The notes under the pieces: generated by a model
What the model was told of the DNA's origin: nothing
The model's input: the letters and a program-made list of their open reading frames with translations, nothing else
Database searches by the model: none
From: Mordavella massiliensis
GTDB taxonomy: Bacteria; Bacillota; Clostridia; Lachnospirales; Lachnospiraceae
Length of the DNA: 64,000 bases
Assembly: GCF_016902415.1 (NCBI RefSeq)
Contig: NZ_JACJLV010000004.1
Coordinates: 34,489-98,488 of the forward strand
Direction: 5' to 3'
Made by a program: the position numbers and the translations under genes
Shown: positions 17,856 through 27,507 of the stretch, piece by piece
How positions within the stretch are numbered: the stretch's first letter is position 1
How the letters are laid out: each line of letters opens with the position of its first letter

Positions 17856-18614
17856 ATGAGTGTTGTACTGCGAACGAATCAACTGACCAAATGTTACAAC
17901 GGAAGGCCTGTTGTGGATCATCTGTCCATGACCATCCACAAAGGAGACATCTATGGTTTTATCGGAAAGAACGGTGCCGGCAAAACCACCCTGATCCGTA
18001 TGATCGCCGGCCTGGCCGCTCCAACCAGCGGAAATGCGCTGCTGTTTGGAAGCGCTGACTTAAGAAAGGGAAGAAAACGGATCGGAACTGTGATCGAATC
18101 TCCCGCTCTTTATCCCGGCATGACCGCAAAAGAAAATCTTCTGGTCCATTACCGGCTCCAGGGGATCCGCGACACCTCCCGGGCAGACGCAATCCTGACC
18201 CTGACAGGGCTTAAAGACGCAGGCAGGAAAAAGGCCAGAGACTTCTCTCTTGGCATGCGCCAGCGTCTTGCCATCGCCATCGCCCTGATCGGCAATCCCA
18301 GATTCCTGATCCTTGACGAACCCACCAACGGTCTGGATCCGGAAGGGATCAAAGAGATCCGTGACCTGCTTCTCCGCCTGAACCACGACCGGCAGATCAC
18401 CGTGCTGATCTCCTCTCATATCCTAAGCGAACTGTCCAAATTTGCCACCCGTTACGGGATCATCCATCAGGGCCGTCTCATCGATGAATTTACAGAAGAG
18501 CAGCTGATCAGACGCTGCACCGGGCCGGACGGAACACAAGTGATGGATCTGGAAGATTACTTTTTAAAGAAAATACAAGGAGGAATCTCTCATGACACAT
18601 TTATTAAGAAGTGA
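17856..18614 (+). CDS. ABC exporter ATP-binding protein (BcrA type)
   Basis: A 252-residue ATPase. Walker A is GKNGAGKTT (about residues 37-45), the signature is FSLGMRQRLA, and Walker B is FLILDEPTNGLDPEG. I chose the second ATG (17856), 8 nt after AAGGAG, over the one at 17850, which is only 2 nt away. It overlaps the permease gene by 23 nt. The pair belongs to the class that exports antimicrobial peptides or lipids, such as bacitracin or lantibiotic resistance. The substrate is not evident. Confidence 0.9.
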   Translation: MSVVLRTNQLTKCYNGRPVVDHLSMTIHKGDIYGFIGKNGAGKTTLIRMIAGLAAPTSGNALLFGSADLRKGRKRIGTVIESPALYPGMTAKENLLVHYRLQGIRDTSRADAILTLTGLKDAGRKKARDFSLGMRQRLAIAIALIGNPRFLILDEPTNGLDPEGIKEIRDLLLRLNHDRQITVLISSHILSELSKFATRYGIIHQGRLIDEFTEEQLIRRCTGPDGTQVMDLEDYFLKKIQGGISHDTFIKK

Positions 18615-19437
18615 TTTTTATAAACTGAGAAAAGCAAAATATTTCCGGGTGTGCCTCATCATCACCATATTACTGGCTGTAGGCACCGTTTTTCTCCTGG
18701 ACTTTACTTACCGGATCGCAGGAGATCAGATGGCCTCTCAGATGGCTTCCCAGCAGGATGCGCTGTCAGAAAGCGGCGTCAGCGTCTCTGTGGAGGGGAT
18801 CGCCGGAAGTTATGAGGATCTGGGCGCCGCCGGACAGCTTCTGACCTTTTTTGCCGGTAACACCACGCTGATCCTGGCCGTGCTCGTCTCTCTCTTTGTA
18901 GGAAGCGAATTCAATCACGGGACCATGAAACTTATAGCCTCCCGCCAGTACAGCCGTCTGACCATCTACAGTTCTAAACTGATCGCTGCCATGGCGGCCG
19001 GGATTTTTCTCACTCTCATCTATGTCCTGTTCTCTTTCCTGACCGCCTCCTTTGTCTGGGGTATTGGCGATGCGCCTTCTCAAGGGTGGGCCAGAACCAT
19101 TGGAGCCGCCGGCCTGGAGCTTTTCCTCCTTTGCGCCTTTCTTTCACTCTTTGTCATGTTCAGCTTTCTGATCCGGCAAAGCGGAGGCGCCCTGGCGCTC
19201 AACATCTGCTTTCTGGAATTTGTGTCTCTGTTTGCCATACTCGGCGAAATGCTGGTAAAAAAGCTGACCGGAAAGGAAATTGTCATTTCCAATTATCTGC
19301 TGGACACCAATATGAACGCCCTTCTGGGAGACCTTCACAGCGACATCGTTTTACGGGCTCTGATCGTCGGCATCTGCTTTTTCGCAGTCTCCTTCCTCAT
19401 AGGAGCAGCCAGTTTCCAGAAGCGGGACATTAAATAG
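18592..19437 (+). CDS. ABC-2 type exporter permease
   Basis: A 281-residue membrane protein with about six hydrophobic segments, including a first helix at about 20-40 followed by an extracytoplasmic stretch (about 45-80). The ATG follows AAGGAGG with 9 nt spacing and starts inside the ATPase gene, so the two are translationally coupled. It is a typical partner of a BcrA-type ATPase. No signal or sensor kinase genes are nearby. Confidence 0.88.
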   Translation: MTHLLRSDFYKLRKAKYFRVCLIITILLAVGTVFLLDFTYRIAGDQMASQMASQQDALSESGVSVSVEGIAGSYEDLGAAGQLLTFFAGNTTLILAVLVSLFVGSEFNHGTMKLIASRQYSRLTIYSSKLIAAMAAGIFLTLIYVLFSFLTASFVWGIGDAPSQGWARTIGAAGLELFLLCAFLSLFVMFSFLIRQSGGALALNICFLEFVSLFAILGEMLVKKLTGKEIVISNYLLDTNMNALLGDLHSDIVLRALIVGICFFAVSFLIGAASFQKRDIK

Positions 19438-19451
19438 TTTTGCCCTGCCAT

Positions 19452-19965
19452 TTACAGAAGCCAGAATTCACTTCTCTTATAATCCAGTACCCCTTCCCGG
19501 CGGAGCTTTGACAGCTCCGCCGACATGGCGCTTCGGTCCACACAGAGATAATCTGCCAGTTCCTGCCGGTTAAAGGGGATCACAAAATGCCGCTTCTTTT
19601 CTTTTTTTGCAGTCTCTGACAGGTAGGACAACAGCTTCTCCCTGGTACTCCGGCGGGACAGGCAGGTAATCTTTTCACTGAACGCCACGTTCTTTCCTGC
19701 CAGGCTCGTCACCAGATTGCGAAGCATCTGCTGATGGCAGGGACAGGCCGCCGGACAGACAGAAAGCACCTTTCCGATATGCATCCAGCAGATCTCGCAG
19801 TCTTTTTCCGCGATCACGCTTCCCTCCAGCACGATCCCGATCCTGTCCGGGATCTCTTCTTCAGACAGGATCATCTCCTGGCGGCGGTACTTCTTCCTCG
19901 TACTGTCCATACAGACAAGAAGTTTTTCCAGTTCTTCGCCTTTGATGCCCCCAAAAAGAGTCGCC
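19452..19965 (-). pseudogene. Crp/Fnr family regulator, 5' end and sensor core deleted
   Basis: The C-terminal helix-turn-helix is intact (FNRQELADYLCVDRSAMSAE), and part of the N-terminal cyclic-nucleotide fold is recognisable (LFGGIKGEELEKL, GIVLEGSVIAEKD). About 40 residues of the beta-roll are missing between EKD and HIGKVLS, replaced by CEICWM. The start is also gone: upstream of LFGG the frame runs into the opposite-strand ferredoxin gene, and the only starts lack a ribosome binding site. Two independent lesions indicate decay. The intact family responds to redox or nitrosative stress in anaerobes. Confidence 0.7.
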
Positions 19966-20550
19966 TGCGCCTCTGCCTGCCACGAAGGAGCCATCCAGAT
20001 GATAAATGGCAAAGCAAAGCTGATCCGGGATGACTACTGCGACGGACTGGGAGACTGCCTGCCGGCCTGTCCTACCGGAGCCATCACGTTTGAAGAGCGG
20101 GAGGCTGCAGCTTATGACGCCGAAGCAGTACAGCTTCATCTGAAACACCGCTCTGCCAGAACATCGCCCAAATCGCCTGCTCCACAGAGCGAACTCACCC
20201 ACTGGCCGGTCCAGATCCGGCTGGCCCCGGTAAATGCGCCTTACTTTAACGGCACAGACCTTCTGATCGCCGCAGACTGCACCGCCTACGCCTACGGTGA
20301 TTTTCACCAACGGTTTATGAAGGACCACGTCACCTTGATCGGGTGTCCCAAGCTAGATCCGGTGGACTACTCTGAGAAACTCTCAGACATCCTCCGGCAT
20401 AACGACATCAGAAGTCTGACCATCGTCCGCATGGAGGTTCCCTGCTGCGGCGGGATCGAGCGGGCCGCCACAGCCGCTTTAGACGCCAGCGGCAAACACC
20501 TCCCCTGCCAGGTCGTGACCATCGGCATGAACGGCAGAATCAAAGAGTAG
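19960..20550 (+). pseudogene. 4Fe-4S ferredoxin-type protein, 5' end deleted
   Basis: Starts abruptly at ACASACHEGAIQMINGKA, missing the first part of a CxxCxxC cluster motif. The second motif, [18 protein letters not shown], is complete, and the ~130-residue C-terminal domain (DLLIAADCTAYAYGDF, VPCCGGIERA) continues to a natural-looking end (VVTIGMNGRIKE). No promoter or ribosome binding site remains. It is head-to-head with the broken Crp/Fnr gene, so one deletion removed both starts. Its 3' end overlaps the GH42 gene by 72 nt. Confidence 0.7.
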
Positions 20551-22572
20551 CACCCGGCAGCCAAACGGTTCCAGCGCAAGGCTTCCCTGGATACTTTCTC
20601 CGTTCTCGGCATCCGTCCATCTTCCGATCCCTTCCACAGTCACCGGCTCGTTCTTAAAATTCATAACGAACACAACCCGCTTCTGATGCGGATCATTTGC
20701 GTCTCCTGCCGTGCACCGTTCTGTTACTGACACGCCATAAGGCAGTCCGGTTCCCAGCGGATTCTCAAGCCCTGCCTCCTTTAATACATCCTGGTAAAAT
20801 GCCCCGAGAAACGCAAGGTCAGATCCGGCAGCCAGATAATAAGCTTTGCCCTTTCCATAGGGATTACAGGTTACCACCGGGTATCCGGCATAATAATCCC
20901 GCTCATAGACAGACAGCACGCGGGCCGTCTCTTTTGCATGGACCACCTCGCACAGATTCCGCGCCGGATAGCTTTCTCCCCGGTAGCAGAACTGATTTTC
21001 AAACTCCTCGGAAGGCGCGTCTGTTTCTTCCTGGATCACGCCAAGCACATCCTCCAGCGGATGGTGTCCGGTAAAGCAAAGGTCTGTCTCATTTACCACG
21101 CCGCTGAAATAGGTCGTGACATAGATGCCGCCCTTTTCTACAAAATCCCGTACTTTTTCCGCATAACCGGGTTTGTACATATAATTCAGGGGCGCGCACA
21201 CCAGCGCATATCCACTGAGATCATCGTCCATATCTACGATGTCCGCCTCGATGCCCTTCTCCCAGAGCGCACGATAATGCTCTGTCACACAGTCCGGATA
21301 ATTCAGATCCAGTCTGGGGCCGGACATATCTTCCACCGCCCACCAGTTGGCCCAGTCAAAAACGACTGCTGCCTTTGGCCGGTTCACTGTTCCTTCCAGA
21401 ATCTCTCCTAACCCTTCCAGTCTCTTTCCTGTCTCCGTCACTTCCCGGAAGGTGCGGGTATTGCTGCCGTTCTTATGATCCACAACTGCCCCGTGAAATT
21501 TTTCAAACGCCCCTCTGCCTTTACGCCACTGGAAATACAGCACGCTGTCGGATCCATGGGCAACGGCCTGCATGGAAGAAAGCATATGCATACCCGGTCG
21601 TTTCAGGGGATTGCAGGTCCTCCAGCTTACCTGGGAAGGCGTACTCTCCATCAGGAGGAAGGGCTCTTTTTTCAGGCTGCGCATCTGGCTGTGATTCAAA
21701 GCAGCCTGCACCGCCACCGGCACCTCGTCCTTTTTCTTATGCCAGCAGGGATAATTATCCCAGGACACAATGTCGATTTCTTTCTGCAGCCGGTGATAGT
21801 CTATGCTCTTGAAAAAGTACATAAAGTTCGCTGTCGCCGGCCGGTCGGAATACTCCGCCACCGCACGGCGCTCCATCCCGCAGAAATCGCTGATCTGGTC
21901 TGACACAAACCGCCGCCAGTCCACCACCAGTCCGGTAATGGTAGTCTCCCCGTTTGGAGCCGGGCTGTGGATCTGATCCCAGTCTGTATACATACGGCTC
22001 CAGAACCTGGTCCACCAGGCGTTGTTTAAGGCCTCCAGCGTTCCGTAGCGTTCTTTCAGCCACTGGCGGAATGCCTGCTGGCAGAGTTCACAGTGGCAGG
22101 CGCCATCCGCGAAGTTTCCGCCCAGCTCATTGGAAAGATGCCAGAGGATCACATTTTCTTTCATCCCAAGCCGTCTGGAAAGTTCCCGGTCAAGGGCGCT
22201 TATCTTTTCCCGCATCACCGGGGAAGTGTAACAGAAGTTGTGGCGTTTTCCCGGCAGATTCCTGCGGCCGTCCGCCTGCACCTGCATCACTTCCGGATAC
22301 CGGGCGGTCAGCCAGTGCGGCATGGCGCCGGAAGGGGTGGCAAGGATCACCTGGATCCCCGCCTTTCCCAGATTGTCAATGATCTCTTCCAGCCAGTCCA
22401 ATGTATACGTTCCCTCTGATGGTTCCAGAACCGCCCAGGAAAAGATGCCAAGCGAGACGCAGTTGACATGGGCCTCCTGCATCAGTCTTATGTCTTCCTC
22501 CAGAATCTCCGGATGATCCAGCCATTGTTCCGGATTATAATCTCCGCCGTGAAGCAGATGTCCTCTTAACAT
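20479..22572 (-). CDS. Beta-galactosidase, GH42
   Basis: A 697-residue intracellular beta-galactosidase. It begins MLRGHLLHGGDYNPEQW, a GH42 hallmark. The acid/base Glu lies in WHLSNELGG (about residue 147) and the nucleophile Glu in LLMESTPSQVSW (about 306). It then has the trimerisation domain and a C-terminal beta domain. It acts on short beta-galactosides. It lies 20 nt downstream of the GH2 gene in one operon. The last ~20 residues after EPFGCRVLLF are unusual and lie antisense to the broken ferredoxin gene, suggesting that the original stop was lost when that segment was rearranged. Both active-site residues are intact. Confidence 0.93.
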   Translation of the reverse strand: MLRGHLLHGGDYNPEQWLDHPEILEEDIRLMQEAHVNCVSLGIFSWAVLEPSEGTYTLDWLEEIIDNLGKAGIQVILATPSGAMPHWLTARYPEVMQVQADGRRNLPGKRHNFCYTSPVMREKISALDRELSRRLGMKENVILWHLSNELGGNFADGACHCELCQQAFRQWLKERYGTLEALNNAWWTRFWSRMYTDWDQIHSPAPNGETTITGLVVDWRRFVSDQISDFCGMERRAVAEYSDRPATANFMYFFKSIDYHRLQKEIDIVSWDNYPCWHKKKDEVPVAVQAALNHSQMRSLKKEPFLLMESTPSQVSWRTCNPLKRPGMHMLSSMQAVAHGSDSVLYFQWRKGRGAFEKFHGAVVDHKNGSNTRTFREVTETGKRLEGLGEILEGTVNRPKAAVVFDWANWWAVEDMSGPRLDLNYPDCVTEHYRALWEKGIEADIVDMDDDLSGYALVCAPLNYMYKPGYAEKVRDFVEKGGIYVTTYFSGVVNETDLCFTGHHPLEDVLGVIQEETDAPSEEFENQFCYRGESYPARNLCEVVHAKETARVLSVYERDYYAGYPVVTCNPYGKGKAYYLAAGSDLAFLGAFYQDVLKEAGLENPLGTGLPYGVSVTERCTAGDANDPHQKRVVFVMNFKNEPVTVEGIGRWTDAENGESIQGSLALEPFGCRVLLFDSAVHADGHDLAGEVFAAGV

Positions 22573-22592
22573 AATCTGTCCTCCTTATCTCT

Positions 22593-25500
22593 CTAGCAGA
22601 CTCCCCTGAAGGAGAAGCAAAATTCCATCTTCTTTCCTGCATCCAGAAGGTATTCCGGATGGGTGCAGGATCCCCAGCTGTCATCGCCGCCGACGCCCAT
22701 CTGTCCAAGCGCCGCGCGCACCACTGTATAATGTGTCTGCGGAAGTTCATAGGCATGCTTTGCATTTTCAATCTCGTGAGGTGTATAAGGCAGAGCGGAA
22801 AACATCATCGGGCCGCTCTCTTCTTCCATCTCAAAGATCATGCCGCGGCCGCTTCTGTCCGTAATCTTTGCCCAGCGGACCTGCTGCTTTGCCCCGCACT
22901 CCTGAGGCGTTACGTACCTGGCCATATTGTCTTCTACCAGATTCTCATAAATGCCAAGCTTGGCTCCTTTCATGCGGTCCGCGTAGGTTTCGTCCGGTCC
23001 CAGGCCGTACCATTTCACATGGTCGTAATCTGCGTCAAACTTGAACATCACGCCAAACTCAGGCATATCTCCCAGTTCCTTTGCCGGGTCGCAGGAGAGC
23101 CTGGTCCGGATCGTTCCGTCGCCCAGCACCTCATAGGAAAGCATACATTCACTGGCAGGCTTTGTGGGCATTTTATAGGTGTAAACAACCGTAACCGAAT
23201 TCTTCCCGACTTCTACAGCCGGCTCCAGAAGACGCGGGAATCCGCCTTCTACATACTCATGATGATCCGCGTACATGCCGGCAGTCTTCCACTGGCAGTA
23301 CCGCTGCGGCATCAGGCTGCCGTAGTCATTGTCAACAGGCGCGCGCCAGAAGTTCGGCTTCGGGATCTCCCGGATCATCTCACGTCCGCCCCACCGGTAG
23401 GAAACAAGGCCGCCGTTCAATGCAGAGAACATCACTTCAAAATGATCTCCCCGGACGCCGATGTTGTGTTTGCTCCGGATCACTTTCAGTTCACCGCAGT
23501 GGCATTTCTTCTCTCCCTCCACCTGGTACACGTACTGTCCAAACGCCGTCTCATGTCCGGCCGGCGCCCAGATGGTGCCTTCCTTTAACCGGAAGGATAC
23601 GGTAACCGTATATTCCCCGGCACACTCCGCCTTTTCAAAAGGCAGCGGATAAACATCTTCACTAAGAGGCTCCGTATGAGTTTCCAGAACCGCTTCTTTG
23701 ATCTTTACACCGTTTTTCTGAAGCGTAACGACGCACTGGAAACGGTCGGTATTCACAAAGAGATTCTTATTGATCACTTTTACGCTGTTTTCGGAAACTT
23801 CCGCAGTGATATTCTGATAATTAAATTTCACCTCCTGCATCTTCGGAGACGGCTCTCTGTCTCCTCCGTACACGATGCCGTTGGCGCTGAAGCTGTAGTC
23901 TGTGGGGCGCTCGCCAAAGTCTCCGCCGTATGCCTGGAACTCTTTGCCGTATCTGTCCTTTTTATACAGGGTCTGGTCAATATAGTCCCAGATAAATCCG
24001 CCCTGATATAAGGGCTCTTCATCGGACAGGTCCGTATACTTATGCATCGCTCCGCAGGAATTTCCCATCGCATGGGTGTACTCACAGCAGATGAACGGCT
24101 TGCTTCTGTCTTTTTGCAGGAATTCTTTGATCTTCTCTACAGAAGGATACATCTGGCTCTCCATGTCGCTGGAGTCATTGTAGCGGCGGTCCCAGAACAC
24201 ACCTTCGTAGTGGACCAGTCTGTCCGGATCTACTTTACGGAAAAATTCAGACATCTCGTAGATATCCTTTCCGCCGTAAGATTCATTTCCGCAGGACCAG
24301 ATCAGTACGCAGGGGTGGTTCTTGTCCCTCTGATACATGGAATTGGCGCGGTCCAGAATGATATCCAGCCATTCCGGCTTATCATAAGGCACAATATAAT
24401 CATAATCCCCGGTAGCCCCTGCTGTGTCCCAGGATCCGTGGCTTTCCAGATTGGTCTCATCGATCACATACAGGCCGTACTCATCGCAGAGACGGTACAC
24501 GATCGAAGAGTTCGGATAATGGCAGGTCCGAACCGCGTTGATATTGTTCTGCTTCATCACAGTCAAGTCTTTGCGCAGTTCTTCTTCGGATACATTTCTT
24601 CCTGTGACGGAACTGAATTCATGCCGGTTTACCCCCTTAAACACGATCCTCTTTCCGTTCAGCATCATAAGATTCTCTTTCATCTCAAACCGGCGGAAAC
24701 CGACTTTCTGCGGAATGATCTCCTTAAGTTCTCCGTCTTTCCCATATACCCGGATCGTAAGATCATAAAGAGCGGGATCTTCTGCGCTCCAGAGATGAGG
24801 TCTGTTAACTTCCCATGTAAAGGTGTCTTCCCCTGTAAGATCTTTTGTATCTTCCAGACAGAGTTTTCCCTTGTAGGACAGAGTAAAGACCGCGCTTCCC
24901 TCTCCCCAGGTCTGGCAGGATGCTTCCAGAACCGCCTGCTTCAGCGTCTCGTCCGGCAAAGCCCGGATCTTCAGATCCCGGATATGAACCTCCGGAACCG
25001 TATAAAGGAACACATCCCGGTATAATCCGGAGAAGCGGTAAAAATCCTGATCCTCGCACCAGCTTCCGCCGGTCCACTTAAAGACCTGCACAGCCAGCTT
25101 GTTTTTTCCTTCCTTTACATAAGGAGTCAGTTCAAAATCAGAAGGCGTAAAGCTGTCCGCCCGGTATCCCACATAAGTCCCGTTCATCCACAGCGCAAGC
25201 GCGCTCTCTGCTCCCTGGAAAGAGATAAAGAGCCGTTTCCCTTTCATGCGCTCCGGAACGGTAAAATATTTTACATAGCTTGCCACAGGATTAAAATACT
25301 CCGGAATCTCTCCGGGTCTGATATCCTCCCGGCCCTCCCAGGGATACTGAGTATTGGTGTACTGCGGAGAATCAAAGCCCTCCATCTGGATATGGGCGGG
25401 CACGCGGATATTGTCCCACCCCTCGCAGCTGTAATCCTCTTTTTCAAATCCCGGGATCACAGATTCATAGTTCTTTGCATAATGAAATTTCCACAGGCCG

Positions 25501-25643
25501 TTCAGGCTCTCTGTAAATGACGAACAGCCGTCCATGCACTCGCCCTCCGACGCATAATATAAATGATCGGAACAGGGGCTGACCCAGTTTCCATCCTGGA
25601 AATACTGAGGATCTTTCACTTTGCCGTAATCAAATATTTTCAT
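22593..25643 (-). CDS. Beta-galactosidase, GH2 (LacZ type)
   Basis: 1016 residues, the length of long LacZ enzymes. Sugar-binding and jelly-roll domains lead (SFQGAESALALWMNGTYVGY). The central TIM barrel has the acid/base Glu in IWSCGNESYGG and the nucleophile in ICCEYTHAMGNS. The C-terminal Bgal small-chain domain (residues about 740-1010) is complete. I start at 25643 because GGAGGG lies 9 nt upstream; the longer frame to 25715 has no such site. It is first in an operon with GH42, divergent from an AraC gene, and follows an ABC importer locus, consistent with beta-galactoside use. Confidence 0.96.
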   Translation of the reverse strand: MKIFDYGKVKDPQYFQDGNWVSPCSDHLYYASEGECMDGCSSFTESLNGLWKFHYAKNYESVIPGFEKEDYSCEGWDNIRVPAHIQMEGFDSPQYTNTQYPWEGREDIRPGEIPEYFNPVASYVKYFTVPERMKGKRLFISFQGAESALALWMNGTYVGYRADSFTPSDFELTPYVKEGKNKLAVQVFKWTGGSWCEDQDFYRFSGLYRDVFLYTVPEVHIRDLKIRALPDETLKQAVLEASCQTWGEGSAVFTLSYKGKLCLEDTKDLTGEDTFTWEVNRPHLWSAEDPALYDLTIRVYGKDGELKEIIPQKVGFRRFEMKENLMMLNGKRIVFKGVNRHEFSSVTGRNVSEEELRKDLTVMKQNNINAVRTCHYPNSSIVYRLCDEYGLYVIDETNLESHGSWDTAGATGDYDYIVPYDKPEWLDIILDRANSMYQRDKNHPCVLIWSCGNESYGGKDIYEMSEFFRKVDPDRLVHYEGVFWDRRYNDSSDMESQMYPSVEKIKEFLQKDRSKPFICCEYTHAMGNSCGAMHKYTDLSDEEPLYQGGFIWDYIDQTLYKKDRYGKEFQAYGGDFGERPTDYSFSANGIVYGGDREPSPKMQEVKFNYQNITAEVSENSVKVINKNLFVNTDRFQCVVTLQKNGVKIKEAVLETHTEPLSEDVYPLPFEKAECAGEYTVTVSFRLKEGTIWAPAGHETAFGQYVYQVEGEKKCHCGELKVIRSKHNIGVRGDHFEVMFSALNGGLVSYRWGGREMIREIPKPNFWRAPVDNDYGSLMPQRYCQWKTAGMYADHHEYVEGGFPRLLEPAVEVGKNSVTVVYTYKMPTKPASECMLSYEVLGDGTIRTRLSCDPAKELGDMPEFGVMFKFDADYDHVKWYGLGPDETYADRMKGAKLGIYENLVEDNMARYVTPQECGAKQQVRWAKITDRSGRGMIFEMEEESGPMMFSALPYTPHEIENAKHAYELPQTHYTVVRAALGQMGVGGDDSWGSCTHPEYLLDAGKKMEFCFSFRGVC

Positions 25644-25768
25644 AAAAACATACCCTCCTTCGGTGTTTTCGTTTTCTGGCGTTGTAGTTATTATAATAAA
25701 AATAGACAGCCTCATGTATGATATGTTAAACTTAATAATATAATATTTCGAAACAGGAGGACGATCTG
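25644..25768. promoter_or_regulatory. Divergent control region, lacZ-type operon and AraC gene
   Basis: A 125-nt AT-rich spacer. A perfect TATAAT faces each way: ATTATAATAA for the leftward operon and AATATAATAT for the rightward AraC gene. Neither has a good -35, which fits activator dependence. Confidence 0.5.
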
Positions 25769-26575
25769 ATGACCGTTATATTCCGCAGCACCCCGGTAAA
25801 TATTCCCTTCACCTTTGATTCCATTGGAAACCACTGGGACCAGCCCCCCGTATCCCGCCCCAAAGGCTATCCCTGCTACCACTATCTGCAGACAGAAACC
25901 GGCTGCGGGCGGGTGGAGACCTCTGTGGGGACTTTTCTCCTTCACGAGGGTGAGGGTCTCCTTCTTTCCCCCTTTATCCGCCACAGCTACCAGAAGGAAA
26001 GCGACCGCTGGCGCACCTGCTTTGCCTCTTTTACCGGCACGCTGGAAAGCAGCATCCAGACAATCGTCGGCAGCCGGCCCGCCGTCAAGGTGGAACCGGA
26101 ACAGGGCCAGAAGATCGCAGAACTGATCACCCGATGCGTAAGCCTCTACTCTGCCGGGCAGGACAATAAAGAGGCTCTGTCCGTCAACTGCTACCGGCTG
26201 CTCCTTTCCCTGGCAGACGCGGCGCACACTTACAATCTTACGGATACGCCGGTCTACCAGCGGTATGTGGCGCCTGTGATAAAAGAAATCGAAAAAAACT
26301 ATGCCCAGCCACTGACCGCTGCCTCCTTAAGCCGCCAGGTATTTGTCACCCCGCAGTATCTGTCCCGGCTGTTCCGCAAATATCTGAACTGCTCCACCAT
26401 TGAATATCTGATCTTATTCCGGATCAGCAAGGCAAAAGAACTTCTGGTCACAGAGCCCCGGACAGAGGTGCAGGCCATCGCCCATCGCATCGGTTTTTCC
26501 GATGCCAGTCACTTTGCAGCCACGTTCCGCCGCTGTACAGGTCTCACTCCGGCGGAATTCCGCCGCCTGAACTGA
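25769..26575 (+). CDS. AraC family regulator of the beta-galactoside locus
   Basis: 268 residues. The N-terminal cupin domain (GTFLLHEGEGLLLSPFIRHS, about 55-75) is followed by a C-terminal AraC double helix-turn-helix (FVTPQYLSRLFRKYLN and IGFSDASHFAATFRRCTG). The start has CAGGAGGAC upstream. It is divergent from the GH2-GH42 operon and convergent with the ABC importer operon, so it is placed to regulate both. The inducer is inferred to be a galactoside. Confidence 0.9.
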   Translation: MTVIFRSTPVNIPFTFDSIGNHWDQPPVSRPKGYPCYHYLQTETGCGRVETSVGTFLLHEGEGLLLSPFIRHSYQKESDRWRTCFASFTGTLESSIQTIVGSRPAVKVEPEQGQKIAELITRCVSLYSAGQDNKEALSVNCYRLLLSLADAAHTYNLTDTPVYQRYVAPVIKEIEKNYAQPLTAASLSRQVFVTPQYLSRLFRKYLNCSTIEYLILFRISKAKELLVTEPRTEVQAIAHRIGFSDASHFAATFRRCTGLTPAEFRRLN

Positions 26576-26610
26576 TACGCGTATCCATACTCTTCCCGTA
26601 ATCACCGGAA

Positions 26611-26653
26611 GTGCAAAAAAGAAGATGGCTGTCATCAGCCATCTTCTTATCAT
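26611..26653 (-). terminator. Terminator of the ABC importer operon
   Basis: A 13-bp perfect stem (26619-26631 with 26636-26648; arms AAGAAGATGGCTG and CAGCCATCTTCTT) is followed leftward by TTTTTT. It also lies past the end of the convergent AraC gene. Confidence 0.9.
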
Positions 26654-26667
26654 TTTCCACAGATATT

Positions 26668-27507
26668 TTATTTTACCGCGCCGGTAATACCTTCTGCAAA
26701 CTGCTTCTGCAGAACGAAGAACACGATCATTGTCGGTACGGAACAGAACAGTACGCCTACCATCAGCATACCATAATCTGTCGTATATCCGGAAGACATG
26801 TTCGCGATCAGCATCGGCATGGTCTGCGCTTCCGGCTGCGTCATGATTACCTTCGGCCACAGGTAGGAGTTCCATGCGTTCATGAAAGTAATAACAGCTG
26901 CCGCAGCATAGGTGGATTTCATCATCGGCATATACATGCGGAAGAAGATCTGGATCTCATTCAGGCCGTCGATACGCGCCGCTTCCATCGTATCAACCGG
27001 GAAGTTCCTGGAGTTCTGACGGAACATCATGATCAGGAACGGTGTGGAGATAGACGGAAGGATGAAGCCCCATACACTGTTCAGAAGGTGTGCGGAAGAC
27101 AGCAGTCTGAACAGAGGGATCATCGTTGCAACCTGCGGGATCATCATGGCAAGCAGCAGGATGGAGAATACCAGGTCTTTTCCTTTGTCATGGTACAGCT
27201 CAAATCCAAAACCTGCCAGTGAACAGATCAGGATCGCAAGAACCACCTGCACGATCGCATAAACAAAGGAATTACCCATCGCCCGCCACAGATCATAGTT
27301 TGCGATCAGGTTGTTAAAGTTTTCGATCAGATGGCCTCCGATCGTGATCTTACCCTGGGCAACATCGAAGGATGTGTTGGTTGCCGCGGAGATCATCCAG
27401 TAAAACGGAAAAACCGAAAAGAATGATACAATGATCAGAAATATGTACGTAGGAATCAAACGACGCTGGATCATACTTATATTTTTTTTCTCAGTCACGT
27501 GTATCAC
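26668..27507 (-). CDS. Carbohydrate ABC transporter permease (MalG type)
   Basis: 279 residues, six helices, with the EAA loop MEAARIDGLNEIQIFFRMYM. The frame opens at GTG 27507 inside the preceding gene; a second GTG at 27498 and an ATG at 27474 are alternatives. In every case the genes overlap or nearly so, and translation is coupled. It forms the channel with the MalF-type subunit. No ATPase gene is present in the operon. Confidence 0.9.
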   Translation of the reverse strand: MIHVTEKKNISMIQRRLIPTYIFLIIVSFFSVFPFYWMISAATNTSFDVAQGKITIGGHLIENFNNLIANYDLWRAMGNSFVYAIVQVVLAILICSLAGFGFELYHDKGKDLVFSILLLAMMIPQVATMIPLFRLLSSAHLLNSVWGFILPSISTPFLIMMFRQNSRNFPVDTMEAARIDGLNEIQIFFRMYMPMMKSTYAAAAVITFMNAWNSYLWPKVIMTQPEAQTMPMLIANMSSGYTTDYGMLMVGVLFCSVPTMIVFFVLQKQFAEGITGAVK

